A stretch of 64,000 nt of DNA from an uncultured Sphaerochaeta sp. (GTDB taxonomy: Bacteria; Spirochaetota; Spirochaetia; Sphaerochaetales; Sphaerochaetaceae), in NCBI RefSeq assembly GCF_963676285.1, contig NZ_OY781063.1, positions 1,364,001 through 1,428,000 on the forward strand, read 5' to 3'. Within the stretch, counting starts at the first letter, position 1. Each line of letters begins with the position of its first letter. The translations under genes and the position numbers were made by a program. A model generated the notes under the pieces. It had not been told where the DNA came from. It searched no databases and saw nothing but the letters and a program-made list of their open reading frames with translations. This document shows, one piece after another, positions 25,132 to 35,340 of the stretch.

Positions 25132-26025
25132 ATGCAACAGACATTGAAAACACCAAGGTCACGAGTACTGGTTACTGCATTTTTACCAGTACTCCTTCTC
25201 TATTCGTTCATCTTTATATTCCCGGTACTATTCTCTCTGCAGTACAGTTTCCTGAACTGGGTAGGCGGTTCCAGAAAGGACTTTGTGGGTTGGGAAAACT
25301 TTTCAACCCTTTTCCAGGACAAGGGATTCGGCGCATCGGTGGCAAATACCTTAAAGATCACATTCATCGTGACCTTGGGCCAAGTTGGTCTTGGCTTGAT
25401 TGTGGCCATTCTCTTGGTAAGCAGATATGTAGCCCTCCCCAGCCTCCATCGAACAGTTATTTTCCTTCCCGTGGTAATCAGCCCGGTGGTAACCGGCCTA
25501 ATCTGGTCCTTGATCTATAACCATCGCTACGGAATTATTACCGTAATACTAAAAGGGCTCTTCTCCCTGGAACTCAGCCAGATACCGCTCTGGTTGGACA
25601 ATCCCTCGATTGTCCTCTATTCAGTCTGTGTCCCTGTTATCTGGCAGTATGTAGGATTATATATGATCATGCTGCTTGGGGCATTGGAAAGCATCCCCAA
25701 ATCAATCATTGAAAGTGCCCAAATCGACGGAGCCAATCAGTTCCAACTTTCATTCTCTGTCATGATCCCTGCCATCTATCCGACGTTCAAGGTTGCCGTC
25801 ATCCTCTGCGTCTCAGGAACGATGAAAATCTTTGACCACATCTTTGTTCTCACCGGTGGAGGACCTGCGGAAAAGACTATGACGATGAGTCTGTACAACT
25901 ATCGCCAGAGCTTCCAGATGATGAAATTCAGCTATGGCTCGGCCATGGCCTTGATTATGATCATCATAAGCTTGGCGGTGACTGGCTTCACCTTGAAGGC
26001 AATGGGAGGCAGGCGCTATGAGTAA
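25132..26025 (+). CDS. Sugar ABC transporter permease (MalF/UgpA type)
   Basis: This 297-aa inner-membrane protein has about six hydrophobic helices and the cytoplasmic EAA loop ESAQIDGANQFQLSFSVMIP that contacts the ATPase. The ATG at 25132 is supported by AGAGGAGA upstream; the longer frame from 25051 would cross the stem-loop. It overlaps the next permease by 8 bp. It forms the heterodimeric channel with the 26018 product. Confidence 0.93.
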   Translation: MQQTLKTPRSRVLVTAFLPVLLLYSFIFIFPVLFSLQYSFLNWVGGSRKDFVGWENFSTLFQDKGFGASVANTLKITFIVTLGQVGLGLIVAILLVSRYVALPSLHRTVIFLPVVISPVVTGLIWSLIYNHRYGIITVILKGLFSLELSQIPLWLDNPSIVLYSVCVPVIWQYVGLYMIMLLGALESIPKSIIESAQIDGANQFQLSFSVMIPAIYPTFKVAVILCVSGTMKIFDHIFVLTGGGPAEKTMTMSLYNYRQSFQMMKFSYGSAMALIMIIISLAVTGFTLKAMGGRRYE

Positions 26026-26860
26026 AAGCATTAGACGCTACTTCACCCCCTATCGTCTCATTACCAACCTGCTGGTGTTTATCTTCTCATTCACCTGTCT
26101 CTTCCCCTTGGTTTGGATGGGTTATACAAGCCTAAAGACTAACCAAGAGTATACGCAAAGCAGTCTGGCTCTACCAGAAGCGCTCAACTTCTCCAATTAC
26201 TATAATGTGCTGGTACAGGCAAATTTTGGTATGTACTTCACCAATAGCGCCATAACGGCCATTACCACGATGGTCGTGGTGGTACTATTTGCATTTATTG
26301 CCGGTTATTTTCTTTCACGTTACCGATTCAAGGGGAGAAGTCTTATCTATGGGTTCTTCATGCTTGGGTTGGTAGTCCCAACCTACGCATGGTTATTACC
26401 GATCTTCATCCAGTTCAAGCAACTTGGACTACTCGACCACTATTGGACACTTGCCCTTCCCTACAGTGCTTTTGCCCTACCCATGTCTGTCTTCCTGGTG
26501 GAAAGTTTTGTTAAAAGTATTCCTACAGAGATGGAGGAAGCTGCCATGATCGAGGGTTGTTCAATTATCAATATCCTAAGAATCATCATCTTCCCCCTCT
26601 GTACCCCGATACTGGTGACCATCCTAATCCTGGTCTTCAACAACTCATGGAATGAACTTCCCTTTGGTTTGGTATTGATTAACTTGGATGAGCTACGAAC
26701 CGTCCCAGTCGCTCTTACCATGTTCACTGGTACGTACACAGTAGACTACCCTTACTTGGTAACCGCCTTGGTTATCGCAGTCCTACCGGTAGTCTTGTTC
26801 TATGTATTCTTTTCCAAGCGTATCATGGAAGGTATGACCGCAGGAGCGGTGAAGGGATAA
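26018..26860 (+). CDS. Sugar ABC transporter permease (MalG/UgpE type)
   Basis: This 280-aa polytopic protein has the N-terminal helix followed by MGYTSLKTNQEYTQSSLALP (typical MalG-like periplasmic entry), the EAA loop EEAAMIEGCSIINILRIIIFP, and C-terminal RIMEGMTAGAVKG, a hallmark of this family. It is the second permease and last intact gene of the operon. The next reading frame starts 6 bp after its stop, without its own ribosome-binding site. Confidence 0.94.
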   Translation: MSKSIRRYFTPYRLITNLLVFIFSFTCLFPLVWMGYTSLKTNQEYTQSSLALPEALNFSNYYNVLVQANFGMYFTNSAITAITTMVVVVLFAFIAGYFLSRYRFKGRSLIYGFFMLGLVVPTYAWLLPIFIQFKQLGLLDHYWTLALPYSAFALPMSVFLVESFVKSIPTEMEEAAMIEGCSIINILRIIIFPLCTPILVTILILVFNNSWNELPFGLVLINLDELRTVPVALTMFTGTYTVDYPYLVTALVIAVLPVVLFYVFFSKRIMEGMTAGAVKG

Positions 26861-26866
26861 TATTAC

Positions 26867-28003
26867 TTGTTGCTAGAATCGTTATTCCATGATGAAGATA
26901 GAAAATTCATAATCAATAGTGAATTTTCACTTTATCATAGTGAATATTCAGTATATCCTGGAATATATGATAGAGAACAGCGTAAGAAAGGTATCATGCC
27001 GGCAGGGGTATATATACGGCAAGGAACTTCAGCTGCCCCTGCCTCCGATGAAAAAATACGCCAAATGATCAAGATTAGTGATGGAGATAATTATGAACGT
27101 ATGCGCTCCCTCATCCAAGACTTGACCTTTGAACAAGCAAGGCTCGTATACAAAGAGAAAGGCATACCGTTTGAAAAAGAACATTTCATTCGACTTGGCA
27201 TCATTGAAGAGACTGGGCTTTATACAAATCTTGGCCTTCTACTCTCAGATCAGTGTATGCATACTATTAAGGTAGCTGTATTCAGTGATGAGGCAAAAAC
27301 GACCTTTAATTCTGCGAAAGAATTCAGTGGGTCGGTCCTGACACAATTGGAAGATGCCTATACCTATCTTATGTTGTGTAATCAGAATCGTTTTCAGATT
27401 GACGATCTATCTCGTCGCGAGTATTGGGATTACCCAAAACAAGCCCTTCGGGAAGCATTACTCAACGCAATCATGCATCGAGACTATGCTTATAGTGGAA
27501 GCATCATCATAACCATTACCAAAAAACACATTGAATTTGTTTCCATTGGGGGTCTTGTGGGAGGGCTAACCACAATGGACATTATGGCTGGTATTTCACA
27601 ACCAAGGAACCGTTTGCTTGCTGATATCTTTCATCGTTTGGGTTATGTTGAAGCTTATGGGACCGGACTAATCAGGATCAGAGAACTATATACACATATG
27701 GCAGCCCATGAACAAATCGAAGTCACACCCAACACATTCAAAATAGTCCTTCCAAACCAGAACGAGAGTCAACCAGTGGAAGCAAGTGCAAAGGAACCTA
27801 TTCCGCTCTACTCGTCCAAGCAATTCAAACAAATCTTGGAGGAAGTTCAAAGAGAAGGTTATGTCACTGATGAATCAGCACAAACTTTGCTTGGAGTAAA
27901 GAAGACCCGTGCATACCTCATCCTCCGTCAGATGATTGATGCTTCCCTGATCAAAAAACAAGGTCGAGGAAAAACAAAGAGATACGTACTGAATCACTCC
28001 TGA
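26867..28003 (+). pseudogene. AlbA/Schlafen-type ATP-binding regulator, N terminus missing
   Basis: The 378-residue frame matches the middle and C-terminal parts of the AlbA_2/HATPase_c_4 regulator family: GIMPAGVYIRQGTSAAPAS, then YPKQALREALLNAIMHRDY (ATP-binding N box), GGLVGG, RNRLLADIFHRLGYVEAYGTG, and a C-terminal winged helix (TLLGVKKTRAYLILRQM). The AlbA_2 DNA/RNA-binding half, normally about 100 residues at the N terminus, is absent. The frame opens only with TTG codons directly after the permease stop. The first ~25 codons run through short AT-rich repeats. It is probably a remnant fused to the transporter operon, possibly still expressed by readthrough. Confidence 0.72.
26899..26951. 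repeat. Short degenerate repeats at the truncation point
   Basis: ATAGTGAATTTTCAC (26916-26930) and ATAGTGAATATTCAG (26937-26951) are two copies, with a weaker one at 26899-26913 (ATAGAAAATTCATAA). They lie exactly where the AlbA-type gene loses homology to full-length relatives, and resemble in layout the repeats at the AAA ATPase loci. Confidence 0.5.
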
Positions 28004-28221
28004 GGAATAGAAGCCCTTCCTGATCAGGAAAATCTCGATGACGCTGCCCATTCTTTCAGTAGCGATAACCAGTCGTAGCATTGCCACAATTTTCCTTGCT
28101 CAACAGAATAATTGATACAATAATTGACCTATGAGGTTAATTATCCTAGTATTTACTAGAGAAGGAATGGTTCATTGAAAGCTATCTATACCTCAAAGAA
28201 AGTTAGAGAGAATATTATAAA

Positions 28222-29301
28222 ATGAAGAGTGTACAATCCACTGTCCCAACTGGGAATGTCATTAAAAACTATCTCGATGCATATCACCTGACCCAAAAGG
28301 AGTTATCAACCAGGACAGGAATCAGCGAGAAACATCTGTCCCACCTCTTGAATGGAACCAGCAGACTTACAGAAGAGGTGGCACTCAAATTGGAGAAGGT
28401 GCTCACGCCGGTCCCGGCATCGTACTGGTTGCAGTATGAAACCAAGTATCGGGAGGCCGGAGCTCGAGAACAAGAACCAGTGTATTCATACAGCAAGCAA
28501 GCATTACAGGAAATTGCGAAGCGATTCCATTTCAAAGAAGTTTTTGGAGATCTTGGTTGGAATCTTGAGAAGCAAGCAACTGAAATGCTCTCACTTCTTC
28601 AAATCAGTGACTTCTCTCAATTCGAACCTACCTATGCAGCTCTTTCGGTATCATTCATGGAAGATGGAGGGTCATTGGAACCAATTGCAATCTGGCTGAA
28701 TCTCTGTCGAGAAGAACTGGAAATTCAGAATGAGGACCTCTCCCTGAGCTATTCAGCGAGAAAGCTGGAAAAAACACTCAACGAACTTAAGCATATTGCC
28801 TATGAAGGGAATGCCTCTAATTCGTTGCTTCACGCCCGCAAACTTCTCAATGCATTGGGTATCTATCTGGTGATTTATCCTGCAATAAGCAACAGCAAGG
28901 TTCGTGGAGCGCTTACTACGTACAAAGGAAACCCTGCAATCTATCTCAGCCTTCGATACAAGACACATGACCATGCTTGGTTCGCACTCATGCATGAAAT
29001 TGGTCACTTGTTATTACACTATGAAAGCAAGCGTACCATCATTTCTTGTGAACAAGATGAAGCAAACACTGAATCGCAAGAAACCGAAGCCAATCAATTC
29101 GCCGAAACCTTCTTTCTTGATACAACCGCCTATGAAGCATTTTGCAATAACAAGATATTCTCTCATGCAGAGGTAAGAGCGTTTGCAGAAACACAGCATG
29201 TACATCCTGGTATTGTGGTATCTCGGCTACAACATGAGCAAATCATCTCATACAGTCATCTTAATACACTTAAAAGTAAGATTACCCTGATAGAAGCCTA
29301 G
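28222..29301 (+). CDS. XRE regulator with ImmA/IrrE metallopeptidase domain (HigA-like)
   Basis: This 359-aa protein has an N-terminal helix-turn-helix (about 15-60; LTQKELSTRTGISEKHLSHL) and a C-terminal zinc peptidase domain with ALMHEIGHLLLHY (HExxH) and a distal Glu-rich segment ESQETEANQFAETF. Such proteins act as antitoxins or stress-responsive regulators cleaving a partner repressor. The usual HigB toxin gene is not seen in the 218-bp upstream region. A weak start context (no strong ribosome-binding site) is noted. It converges on the AraC gene at 29325. Confidence 0.88.
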   Translation: MKSVQSTVPTGNVIKNYLDAYHLTQKELSTRTGISEKHLSHLLNGTSRLTEEVALKLEKVLTPVPASYWLQYETKYREAGAREQEPVYSYSKQALQEIAKRFHFKEVFGDLGWNLEKQATEMLSLLQISDFSQFEPTYAALSVSFMEDGGSLEPIAIWLNLCREELEIQNEDLSLSYSARKLEKTLNELKHIAYEGNASNSLLHARKLLNALGIYLVIYPAISNSKVRGALTTYKGNPAIYLSLRYKTHDHAWFALMHEIGHLLLHYESKRTIISCEQDEANTESQETEANQFAETFFLDTTAYEAFCNNKIFSHAEVRAFAETQHVHPGIVVSRLQHEQIISYSHLNTLKSKITLIEA

Positions 29302-29324
29302 ATAGATCAATCTATTGGTACCCA

Positions 29325-30161
29325 CTACTCAGTATTAATATGCAGCTTCTCATATGCGGAACGGTACTCACTGGGATTCACACCCACCATGCGTTTGAAG
29401 ACAGTCCTGAAATAACCAGGGTCGGAGAATCCAGAGGCAAGGGCAATGTCGTTTACGTTCATGGTATTCTTCAGCAACAGGGTTTGCGCATAGTGAACCC
29501 GTGTCTTATGGATGCAAGAGGAAATGGTCATGCCGTAGGATTGGTGGAAGATTCTCCCCAAATAGTCGGAATTACAATGTAAAGTTTCGGATAAGGCTTG
29601 CGTAGAAAGTGCACTGTCGGCGAAACGGGTCTTGATCAATCGGTAGGTCTGGATTGCCAAGGGGGAGATCTTCACATCCTTCTCTTCAGAGGAGAGCTCC
29701 AGCTCATTGAGCATCTGATAAATCATCAAGTTCGCGACAAAGGGGTCCAAGACCCCTGTCTCCTGGTCATTGATGAACCAACGGAAGAGCTGTTCCATCC
29801 TGACTGTCCTTGCAATGTTTGCATGTTTCCTGATACGAATCTTCTCGTTACATCCATAGGAGATACCTGTCTTCTGGGTACTGAAATGTATCCAGTAATA
29901 CTGTAAATCCTCGGGATAGGGCTTTATCCCCTCATGCAGGATCCCAGGGCAAAGGAGCAAGGACTCTCCCTCCCGGATTGTATAGTCCACGCTACCTTCC
30001 CGAATATCGAGAATACCATGCTTCACATAGATGAGCTCATAGGTGGTGATAATTCTCCTCGGGTGAGAGCCAACTCCCCGACTCATGAAAACACCGGCAT
30101 TCTGAGCCTGGATTTCAGAAATGAGACCAAACGAATAATCCGAACTACCCATATGATTCAA
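29325..30161 (-). CDS. AraC-family regulator
   Basis: This 278-aa protein has an N-terminal cupin sensor (TYELIYVKHGILDIREG, SLLLCPGILHEGIKPYP) and a C-terminal AraC double helix-turn-helix (LSTQALSETLHCNSDYLGRI and VNDIALASGFSDPGYFRTVF, then MVGVNPSEYRSAY). It is divergent from the arabinoside-type transporter operon starting at 30266 and likely controls it. The ATG at 30152 is an alternative start three codons in. Confidence 0.92.
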   Translation of the reverse strand: MNHMGSSDYSFGLISEIQAQNAGVFMSRGVGSHPRRIITTYELIYVKHGILDIREGSVDYTIREGESLLLCPGILHEGIKPYPEDLQYYWIHFSTQKTGISYGCNEKIRIRKHANIARTVRMEQLFRWFINDQETGVLDPFVANLMIYQMLNELELSSEEKDVKISPLAIQTYRLIKTRFADSALSTQALSETLHCNSDYLGRIFHQSYGMTISSCIHKTRVHYAQTLLLKNTMNVNDIALASGFSDPGYFRTVFKRMVGVNPSEYRSAYEKLHINTE

Positions 30162-30265
30162 AAGTCGGTTTCCTCGCTATTTTCCCCTCAAAGTTACACT
30201 TGTAGGGTTTTTATGATGCTCTACAATACATAGTATCACAGGTTTTTACAAAAGGAGTAGTAACC

Positions 30266-31528
30266 ATGAAAAAACACGTTTTAGTCTTTTTTCTGATTCT
30301 CTTAATCCTTCCCATGCAAATTTTTGCGAATGGAACGAAAGAGAGTTCAAGCACGGTCCTCACGATTTGGGACAGAAATGCTGAAATGGAAGGAGTCGTA
30401 TCACTCTTCAATGCGGAAATGGAGAAAACCAACTCCCCCATTCGAGCCAAATTTGAATTGATCCCCTATGAGCAGCAAGTCTCCAAATTCATCTCGGCCC
30501 TTACCGCCGGAACTGCACCAGACATCTATAGCCTGGACTTGGTACAATTCCCCTATTTCATCTCGATCGGGGCCTTCGCTGACATAGAGGAACTCTATCA
30601 ATCCATGCCCTACAAGAAGTATCTTCCCCAAGGCATGCTTCCTATCGGGGCAATGGACGGGAGGCAGTATGCACTTCCCTACGAGATCGACCTATCGGTC
30701 ATCCTCTACAACAAGGACATGTTCAGGGAAGTAGGCCTCGACCCAGAGAACCCACCCGAGAAGTGGGATGAGTTCATCAAGGCAGCAAAACTCCTCACCA
30801 AGGATAAGGACAAGGATGGAACCATCGACCAGTGGGGAACCGCCTTGGTAGGCAATGATGCAGGTTCCTACATGTTCTGGTTTATGCCTTTTGTGTGGGG
30901 AAACAACGGCGATATGTTCACCAACAAGGGAGAAGTGGTATTTGACTCTCCCGAGGTCAAGGAAACCCTGCAGATGTGGTATGACTTGATCCACACCTAT
31001 AAAGTAGCCCCTCCCTCCTCCGCACAGTGGTCCGGTGGAGACCGATACAACGCATTTGTAGCAGAACAGCTTGCAATGTGCCTGGGTGGCAACTTCAACA
31101 TCACTGCATTGAAACAGGACGCACCCGACCTCGATTTCGGCGTAGCATTCATTCCATCCAATAGAGGAACTCCTGCCACCTTTGGTGGAGGGAATATGAT
31201 CGGCATAACCAAGCAAAGCAAGAACTATGATGCAGCCAAGCAGTTCATAGAGTTCGCCTACAGTGAAAAGGTATTGCTTACCAACTATGCCCCGAAGATG
31301 GCTCTTCTGCCTCGCTCTGACTTGTACGACAACGAATACTACCAAGAGATTCCACAGATGATGGATTTCGCACGGATCCTTGAGAATGCAAAGACCCCAT
31401 TCTCCTATAAATACAACCAGATTTACGATGCTGTACTGTACCACCTCCAGGGAGCACTCCTTGGAAAGATACCCGTAAACATGGCAGTCTCCGATTGTGC
31501 TGTAGAGATCCAGAAAGTTCTGAAATGA
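30266..31528 (+). CDS. Sugar ABC transporter substrate-binding protein (family 1)
   Basis: This 420-aa exported protein has a signal peptide (MKKHVLVFFLILLILPMQ then IFA) and mature end NGTKESSSTV. Family 1 features are AGTAPDIYSLDLVQFPYF, LPYEIDLSVILYNKDMF, an unusual acidic Ca-loop-like DKDKDGTIDQWG and GGGNMIGITKQSKN. AAAAGGAG precedes the ATG. It probably captures an arabinose- or galactose-containing oligosaccharide, inferred from the GH127-like gene at the end of the operon. Confidence 0.93.
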   Translation: MKKHVLVFFLILLILPMQIFANGTKESSSTVLTIWDRNAEMEGVVSLFNAEMEKTNSPIRAKFELIPYEQQVSKFISALTAGTAPDIYSLDLVQFPYFISIGAFADIEELYQSMPYKKYLPQGMLPIGAMDGRQYALPYEIDLSVILYNKDMFREVGLDPENPPEKWDEFIKAAKLLTKDKDKDGTIDQWGTALVGNDAGSYMFWFMPFVWGNNGDMFTNKGEVVFDSPEVKETLQMWYDLIHTYKVAPPSSAQWSGGDRYNAFVAEQLAMCLGGNFNITALKQDAPDLDFGVAFIPSNRGTPATFGGGNMIGITKQSKNYDAAKQFIEFAYSEKVLLTNYAPKMALLPRSDLYDNEYYQEIPQMMDFARILENAKTPFSYKYNQIYDAVLYHLQGALLGKIPVNMAVSDCAVEIQKVLK

Positions 31529-31544
31529 ATGTCATCTAACATCT

Positions 31545-31577
31545 AGATGGAGCTTATCTGAAAGGAGAGCTCCATCT
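31545..31577 (+). other. Intercistronic stem-loop after the binding-protein gene
   Basis: AGATGGAGCT (31545-31554) pairs perfectly with AGCTCCATCT (31568-31577), with a loop containing AAAGGAG. It lies between the binding-protein stop and the permease, and ends at the first possible permease ATG (31578). It may reduce readthrough or hide the ribosome-binding site. Confidence 0.72.
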
Positions 31578-31589
31578 ATGGAGTCTATT

Positions 31590-32453
31590 ATGCGAACTAA
31601 CAATAAAGGCATACAGTACGTTCTCCCGGTAGCTGTACTCCTGATAATTTTCTTTCTGGTGCCCCTGGTCAATGTCATCAAGATGAGCATGATGGAGTGG
31701 GCAATCCTTGGAGAGAGTACCTTCGTGGGGCTCTCGAATTACCTGAAGACCTTCCAGGCAAAAGAGTTTTGGGCTTCCATGGGAAATACCACCATCTACA
31801 GCCTCTTGGTCACCCCGATGATCTTCTTCCCTGCAATGCTTTTTGCACTCTTACTCAGTAAACCAAGCAGAGTTTCCTCTCTCTTCAGGACCCTGCTCTT
31901 TATCCCCTGTGCAATATCCCTGGTTGCATCCAGCTATATCTGGTCGTGGATACTCAGCGATACCTACGGGATTCTCAACTACCTGCTGAAGGTATCAGGC
32001 ATACTCAACGAAGGAAAGAACTGGCTAGGCTCCACATGGTCTGCAAGGCTCTGGATCAGCATCTCAGTTGCATGGAAAACCCTTGGGTTCTCCATGGTCA
32101 TCCTGCTTGCAGGACTTTCCTCAATCTCCCCATCCATTACTGAGGCTGCCAAAATTGATGGAGCAGGCAACCCACGAATCTTCTTTTCCATCACTCTCCC
32201 CCTGATCCGCCCAACGCTGGCGCTGGCCTTGATCATGTCTGTTGCTGGTTCATTCAAGGGATTCGACCAGTTTGTGATTATGACAGGCGGAGGTCCTATG
32301 AGGACCACACAAAGCATCATCATGTACATAAACAAAATTGCTTTCGACTTCTATGACCTTGGTGGAAGTGCAGCCATTTCTGTTATCTTTCTCGTAGTCC
32401 TTGTCACACTCAGCTACTACCAGAACAAGTTAGGAGGGTACGGCAATGACTAA
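31590..32453 (+). CDS. Sugar ABC transporter permease (MalF/UgpA type)
   Basis: This permease of about 287 aa has six hydrophobic helices and the EAA loop TEAAKIDGAGNPRIFFSITLP. I chose the ATG at 31590, with GGAG six bases upstream. The ATG at 31578 would lie at the base of the stem-loop. It overlaps the second permease by 8 bp. As in the other operons no dedicated ATPase is encoded, so a shared ATPase must energise it. Confidence 0.92.
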   Translation: MRTNNKGIQYVLPVAVLLIIFFLVPLVNVIKMSMMEWAILGESTFVGLSNYLKTFQAKEFWASMGNTTIYSLLVTPMIFFPAMLFALLLSKPSRVSSLFRTLLFIPCAISLVASSYIWSWILSDTYGILNYLLKVSGILNEGKNWLGSTWSARLWISISVAWKTLGFSMVILLAGLSSISPSITEAAKIDGAGNPRIFFSITLPLIRPTLALALIMSVAGSFKGFDQFVIMTGGGPMRTTQSIIMYINKIAFDFYDLGGSAAISVIFLVVLVTLSYYQNKLGGYGND

Positions 32454-33294
32454 GAGATTCCCACATACAGGCAAGAGACTGCTCGGTAGCATCCTCCTAA
32501 CGATCATGATTGTGGTTTTCTTGTTCCCCATCTACTGGAACCTCATTACCGCTCTCAAGCCCTCTACGGAACTGTTGGACTACCCTCCCCAACTGTTTCC
32601 CTTCCACCCGACATTTGAACAGCTTCAAAAACTATTTGCTGCAGGGGATGGTGTCTTTCTTACCTACTGTAAAAACACGTTGATCATGAGCATCTCAACC
32701 ATTGTGTTGGTTGTGCTACTCAGTATTTACTGTGCCTATGGCCTGGCAATCCTTCCCTTCAAGGGCTCCCGGTTGTTCTTTCTCCTGGTCCTCTCTGTCT
32801 TTATGATTCCCTTCCAGTCCCTCCTGGTCCCCCTGTATGACCAGCTGACCAAAATGCGCCTATTCAATACGAAACTGGGAATCATCTTGATCTATTCGAC
32901 CTTCTTTCTGCCGTTCTGCGTCTTTATGCTGAAAAACTCATTCTCCCAGTTGCCGATAGCCTTGCGTGAAAGTGCCAAGATCGATGGTGCTTCTGATAGA
33001 TTCATCCTCTGGAAAATATATGTACCCCTCAGCATTCCCTCGATTATTTCCTGTATTGTGTACCTCTTCATTGAGACTTGGAATGACTTTGTGCTCTCCT
33101 TTGTGTTCAGCAGCTCCGATTCAGTGAAGACCATCCAGGTAGGAATCATGAACTTTGGTAAACAACGGTTCCAGAGTGATTGGGGTATTATCAACGCAGG
33201 TACACTGGTGAGCATCATTCCCACCATACTTCTCTTTCTCTTCCTTCAGAAATATTACCTACAAGGGTTAACGACAGGAGCAATCAAAGAATGA
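32446..33294 (+). CDS. Sugar ABC transporter permease (MalG/UgpE type)
   Basis: This 282-aa polytopic protein has NLITALKPSTELLDYPPQLF after the first helix, the EAA loop RESAKIDGASDRFILWKIYV and the C-terminal YYLQGLTTGAIKE signature. It overlaps the glycosidase start by ATGA (33291-33294), so transport and hydrolysis are translationally coupled. Confidence 0.94.
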   Translation: MTKRFPHTGKRLLGSILLTIMIVVFLFPIYWNLITALKPSTELLDYPPQLFPFHPTFEQLQKLFAAGDGVFLTYCKNTLIMSISTIVLVVLLSIYCAYGLAILPFKGSRLFFLLVLSVFMIPFQSLLVPLYDQLTKMRLFNTKLGIILIYSTFFLPFCVFMLKNSFSQLPIALRESAKIDGASDRFILWKIYVPLSIPSIISCIVYLFIETWNDFVLSFVFSSSDSVKTIQVGIMNFGKQRFQSDWGIINAGTLVSIIPTILLFLFLQKYYLQGLTTGAIKE

Positions 33295-35219
33295 AACATG
33301 AGCATTATGAGGAATTCAAGACACTAGCCTGTAATCAGATTGAAGCACGAGGATGGTTGCATCATCGCTTGGAAACACTGGCAAGTGGACTAAGCGGACA
33401 TCTTGATGAGATCTGGGAAGATGTAGGCCCCGAGAGTGCATGGCTTGGTGGGGATGGAGAGAGCTGGGAACGTGGTCCCTACTTTCTCGATGGACTAGTC
33501 CCACTTGCATACCTCACTGGTGATACGCGACTGAAACTGAAGGTTGAAATCTGGATACACAGTGTACTGGCTTCCTCCTCTGACAACGGTTACTTTGGTC
33601 CCTCAAGCAATACCGATATATGGCCCCGCCTTGTCATGATGAAAGCATTGGTGAGTTATGCTGCCATACACAAGGACGATGAGCATGGTGCTGCTGTACG
33701 TGCACTTCTTGAGCATTTTGCAAGCTATATGCAGGACCAACTGACGAAGAAACCACTAGAGATGTGGTCCTTTGCACGCGCAATGGAAGCATGCCCTTCC
33801 CTTTTCTCTCTGTATGACAAAACGAAAGATCAAGCATTGCTGAAACTTGCTGCAGATCTCGCTGACCATTCACTCGATTGGTACACGTTCTTTCATGACT
33901 TCCCGATCAAGAAACCCATATGGGAGTACATGCCATGGCAAGAGTATATCGATTCCATGGATGAAGCATCCCAGGATGAATACCAGCCAACACTGCTCGA
34001 GAGAGACAGGAGTGAGGAACTGTTTCAGCTGTACCACACCAGCCATGGAGTCAATATTGCCATGGCATTCAAGTACCTGGCCTACCGCTACAAATTAATG
34101 GGAGATACCAAGTACCTGGAGACACTGAGGAATGGGAAAAAGAAGCTCATGGAGTACCATGGGCAAGGTAATGGAATGTATGGTTGTGATGAGCATCTCA
34201 GTGGACGTGAGCCCAGTCAGGGAACTGAGCTCTGTACGGTGGTAGAATTGCTCTATAGCTTGGAGCAAATCATGCAAATCACCAAAGACCTCTCTTGGTC
34301 TGATTGGTTTGAACAAGTTGCCTACAATGCACTGCTGACAACCATCTCTGCTGATGGATGCTCTCATCAATACAATCAGCAGGTTAACCAAATAAGCATC
34401 ACAGTAGCCAAGCGTCAATGGTACAGCAATCATGACGATTCAAATATTTTTGGGCTTGAACCCAACTTTGGATGTTGTACTGCAAATATGCATCAAGGTT
34501 GGCCGAAATTTGTGCAGAACCTCTGGATGAAGGATGGCCAAGGGTATGTCTGTATCAGCTATGCTCCAATCCAGCTACATGACCAGGAAGTTACGGTCAC
34601 CGTCACAGGGGAATATCCGTTCTCTGATACAGTGACAATACACATTCACAGTGAAAGACAGACAGCTTTTCCCATTACCCTCACGGTTCCCTCATGGGCT
34701 ACTTCCATGGATATTACCATGGATGGAAGACCCATGCATGCCTCAACCAAAAACCACCAGATTCAACTGACAGAAACCTGGGCTGACCAGACATTGGAAA
34801 TTCACTTTGGTGCAGATATCAGAATTGAGGAGACTGCACAAGGAATCTTTGTCTATCGGGGGCCTCTGCTCTATGCACTACCGATCGAGGCAGAGGAGAG
34901 TATTCTGGTAGAACGGGGTAGATTCAGCGACAAGGAGTTCAGACCTACCCAGGCATGGAATTATGGGCTTCTGCTCTCCAAGAGGGATGAATGGACATTC
35001 ACGTACCAGGAGATGACGATTGAGAATCGAGGAGTTTCACATATACCTACCATCAAGGCCAAGGGTGCCTTGATACGGAACTGGGGCATAGAACACAACA
35101 GTGCTGGGAAAGTACCAACTGGCAATGTGCAGCATGATGATGAGAGTACTGAAGACTTGATACTTATACCCTATGGACTTACCACCCTTCGTATTGCTGC
35201 ATTCCCTGCCTTGTATTGA
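33291..35219 (+). CDS. GH127-like glycoside hydrolase (beta-L-arabinofuranosidase family, DUF1680)
   Basis: This 642-aa cytoplasmic protein has no signal peptide. The (alpha/alpha)-barrel signatures are WLGGDGESWERGPYFLDG near residue 50, then GCDEHLSGREPSQGTELC with the conserved Glu, and NFGCCTANMHQGWPKF with the Cys-Cys pair. In characterised GH127 enzymes that region holds the catalytic cysteine nucleophile and zinc ligands. A C-terminal beta-sandwich follows. The start at 33291 is fixed by overlap with the permease. It likely trims imported arabinofuranosides; related GH families could give other specificity. Confidence 0.86.
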   Translation: MKHEHYEEFKTLACNQIEARGWLHHRLETLASGLSGHLDEIWEDVGPESAWLGGDGESWERGPYFLDGLVPLAYLTGDTRLKLKVEIWIHSVLASSSDNGYFGPSSNTDIWPRLVMMKALVSYAAIHKDDEHGAAVRALLEHFASYMQDQLTKKPLEMWSFARAMEACPSLFSLYDKTKDQALLKLAADLADHSLDWYTFFHDFPIKKPIWEYMPWQEYIDSMDEASQDEYQPTLLERDRSEELFQLYHTSHGVNIAMAFKYLAYRYKLMGDTKYLETLRNGKKKLMEYHGQGNGMYGCDEHLSGREPSQGTELCTVVELLYSLEQIMQITKDLSWSDWFEQVAYNALLTTISADGCSHQYNQQVNQISITVAKRQWYSNHDDSNIFGLEPNFGCCTANMHQGWPKFVQNLWMKDGQGYVCISYAPIQLHDQEVTVTVTGEYPFSDTVTIHIHSERQTAFPITLTVPSWATSMDITMDGRPMHASTKNHQIQLTETWADQTLEIHFGADIRIEETAQGIFVYRGPLLYALPIEAEESILVERGRFSDKEFRPTQAWNYGLLLSKRDEWTFTYQEMTIENRGVSHIPTIKAKGALIRNWGIEHNSAGKVPTGNVQHDDESTEDLILIPYGLTTLRIAAFPALY

Positions 35220-35340
35220 ATACTATAGCACTCGGGATACGTAACAGTACATGATGCCTCAAGGGCTGAGAGCGTTGTCTTAGTGACTGCTTGTCACCTG
35301 TTGGTCTCAAGTAACAAGCTCAACAGAAATTCTACTCTAA

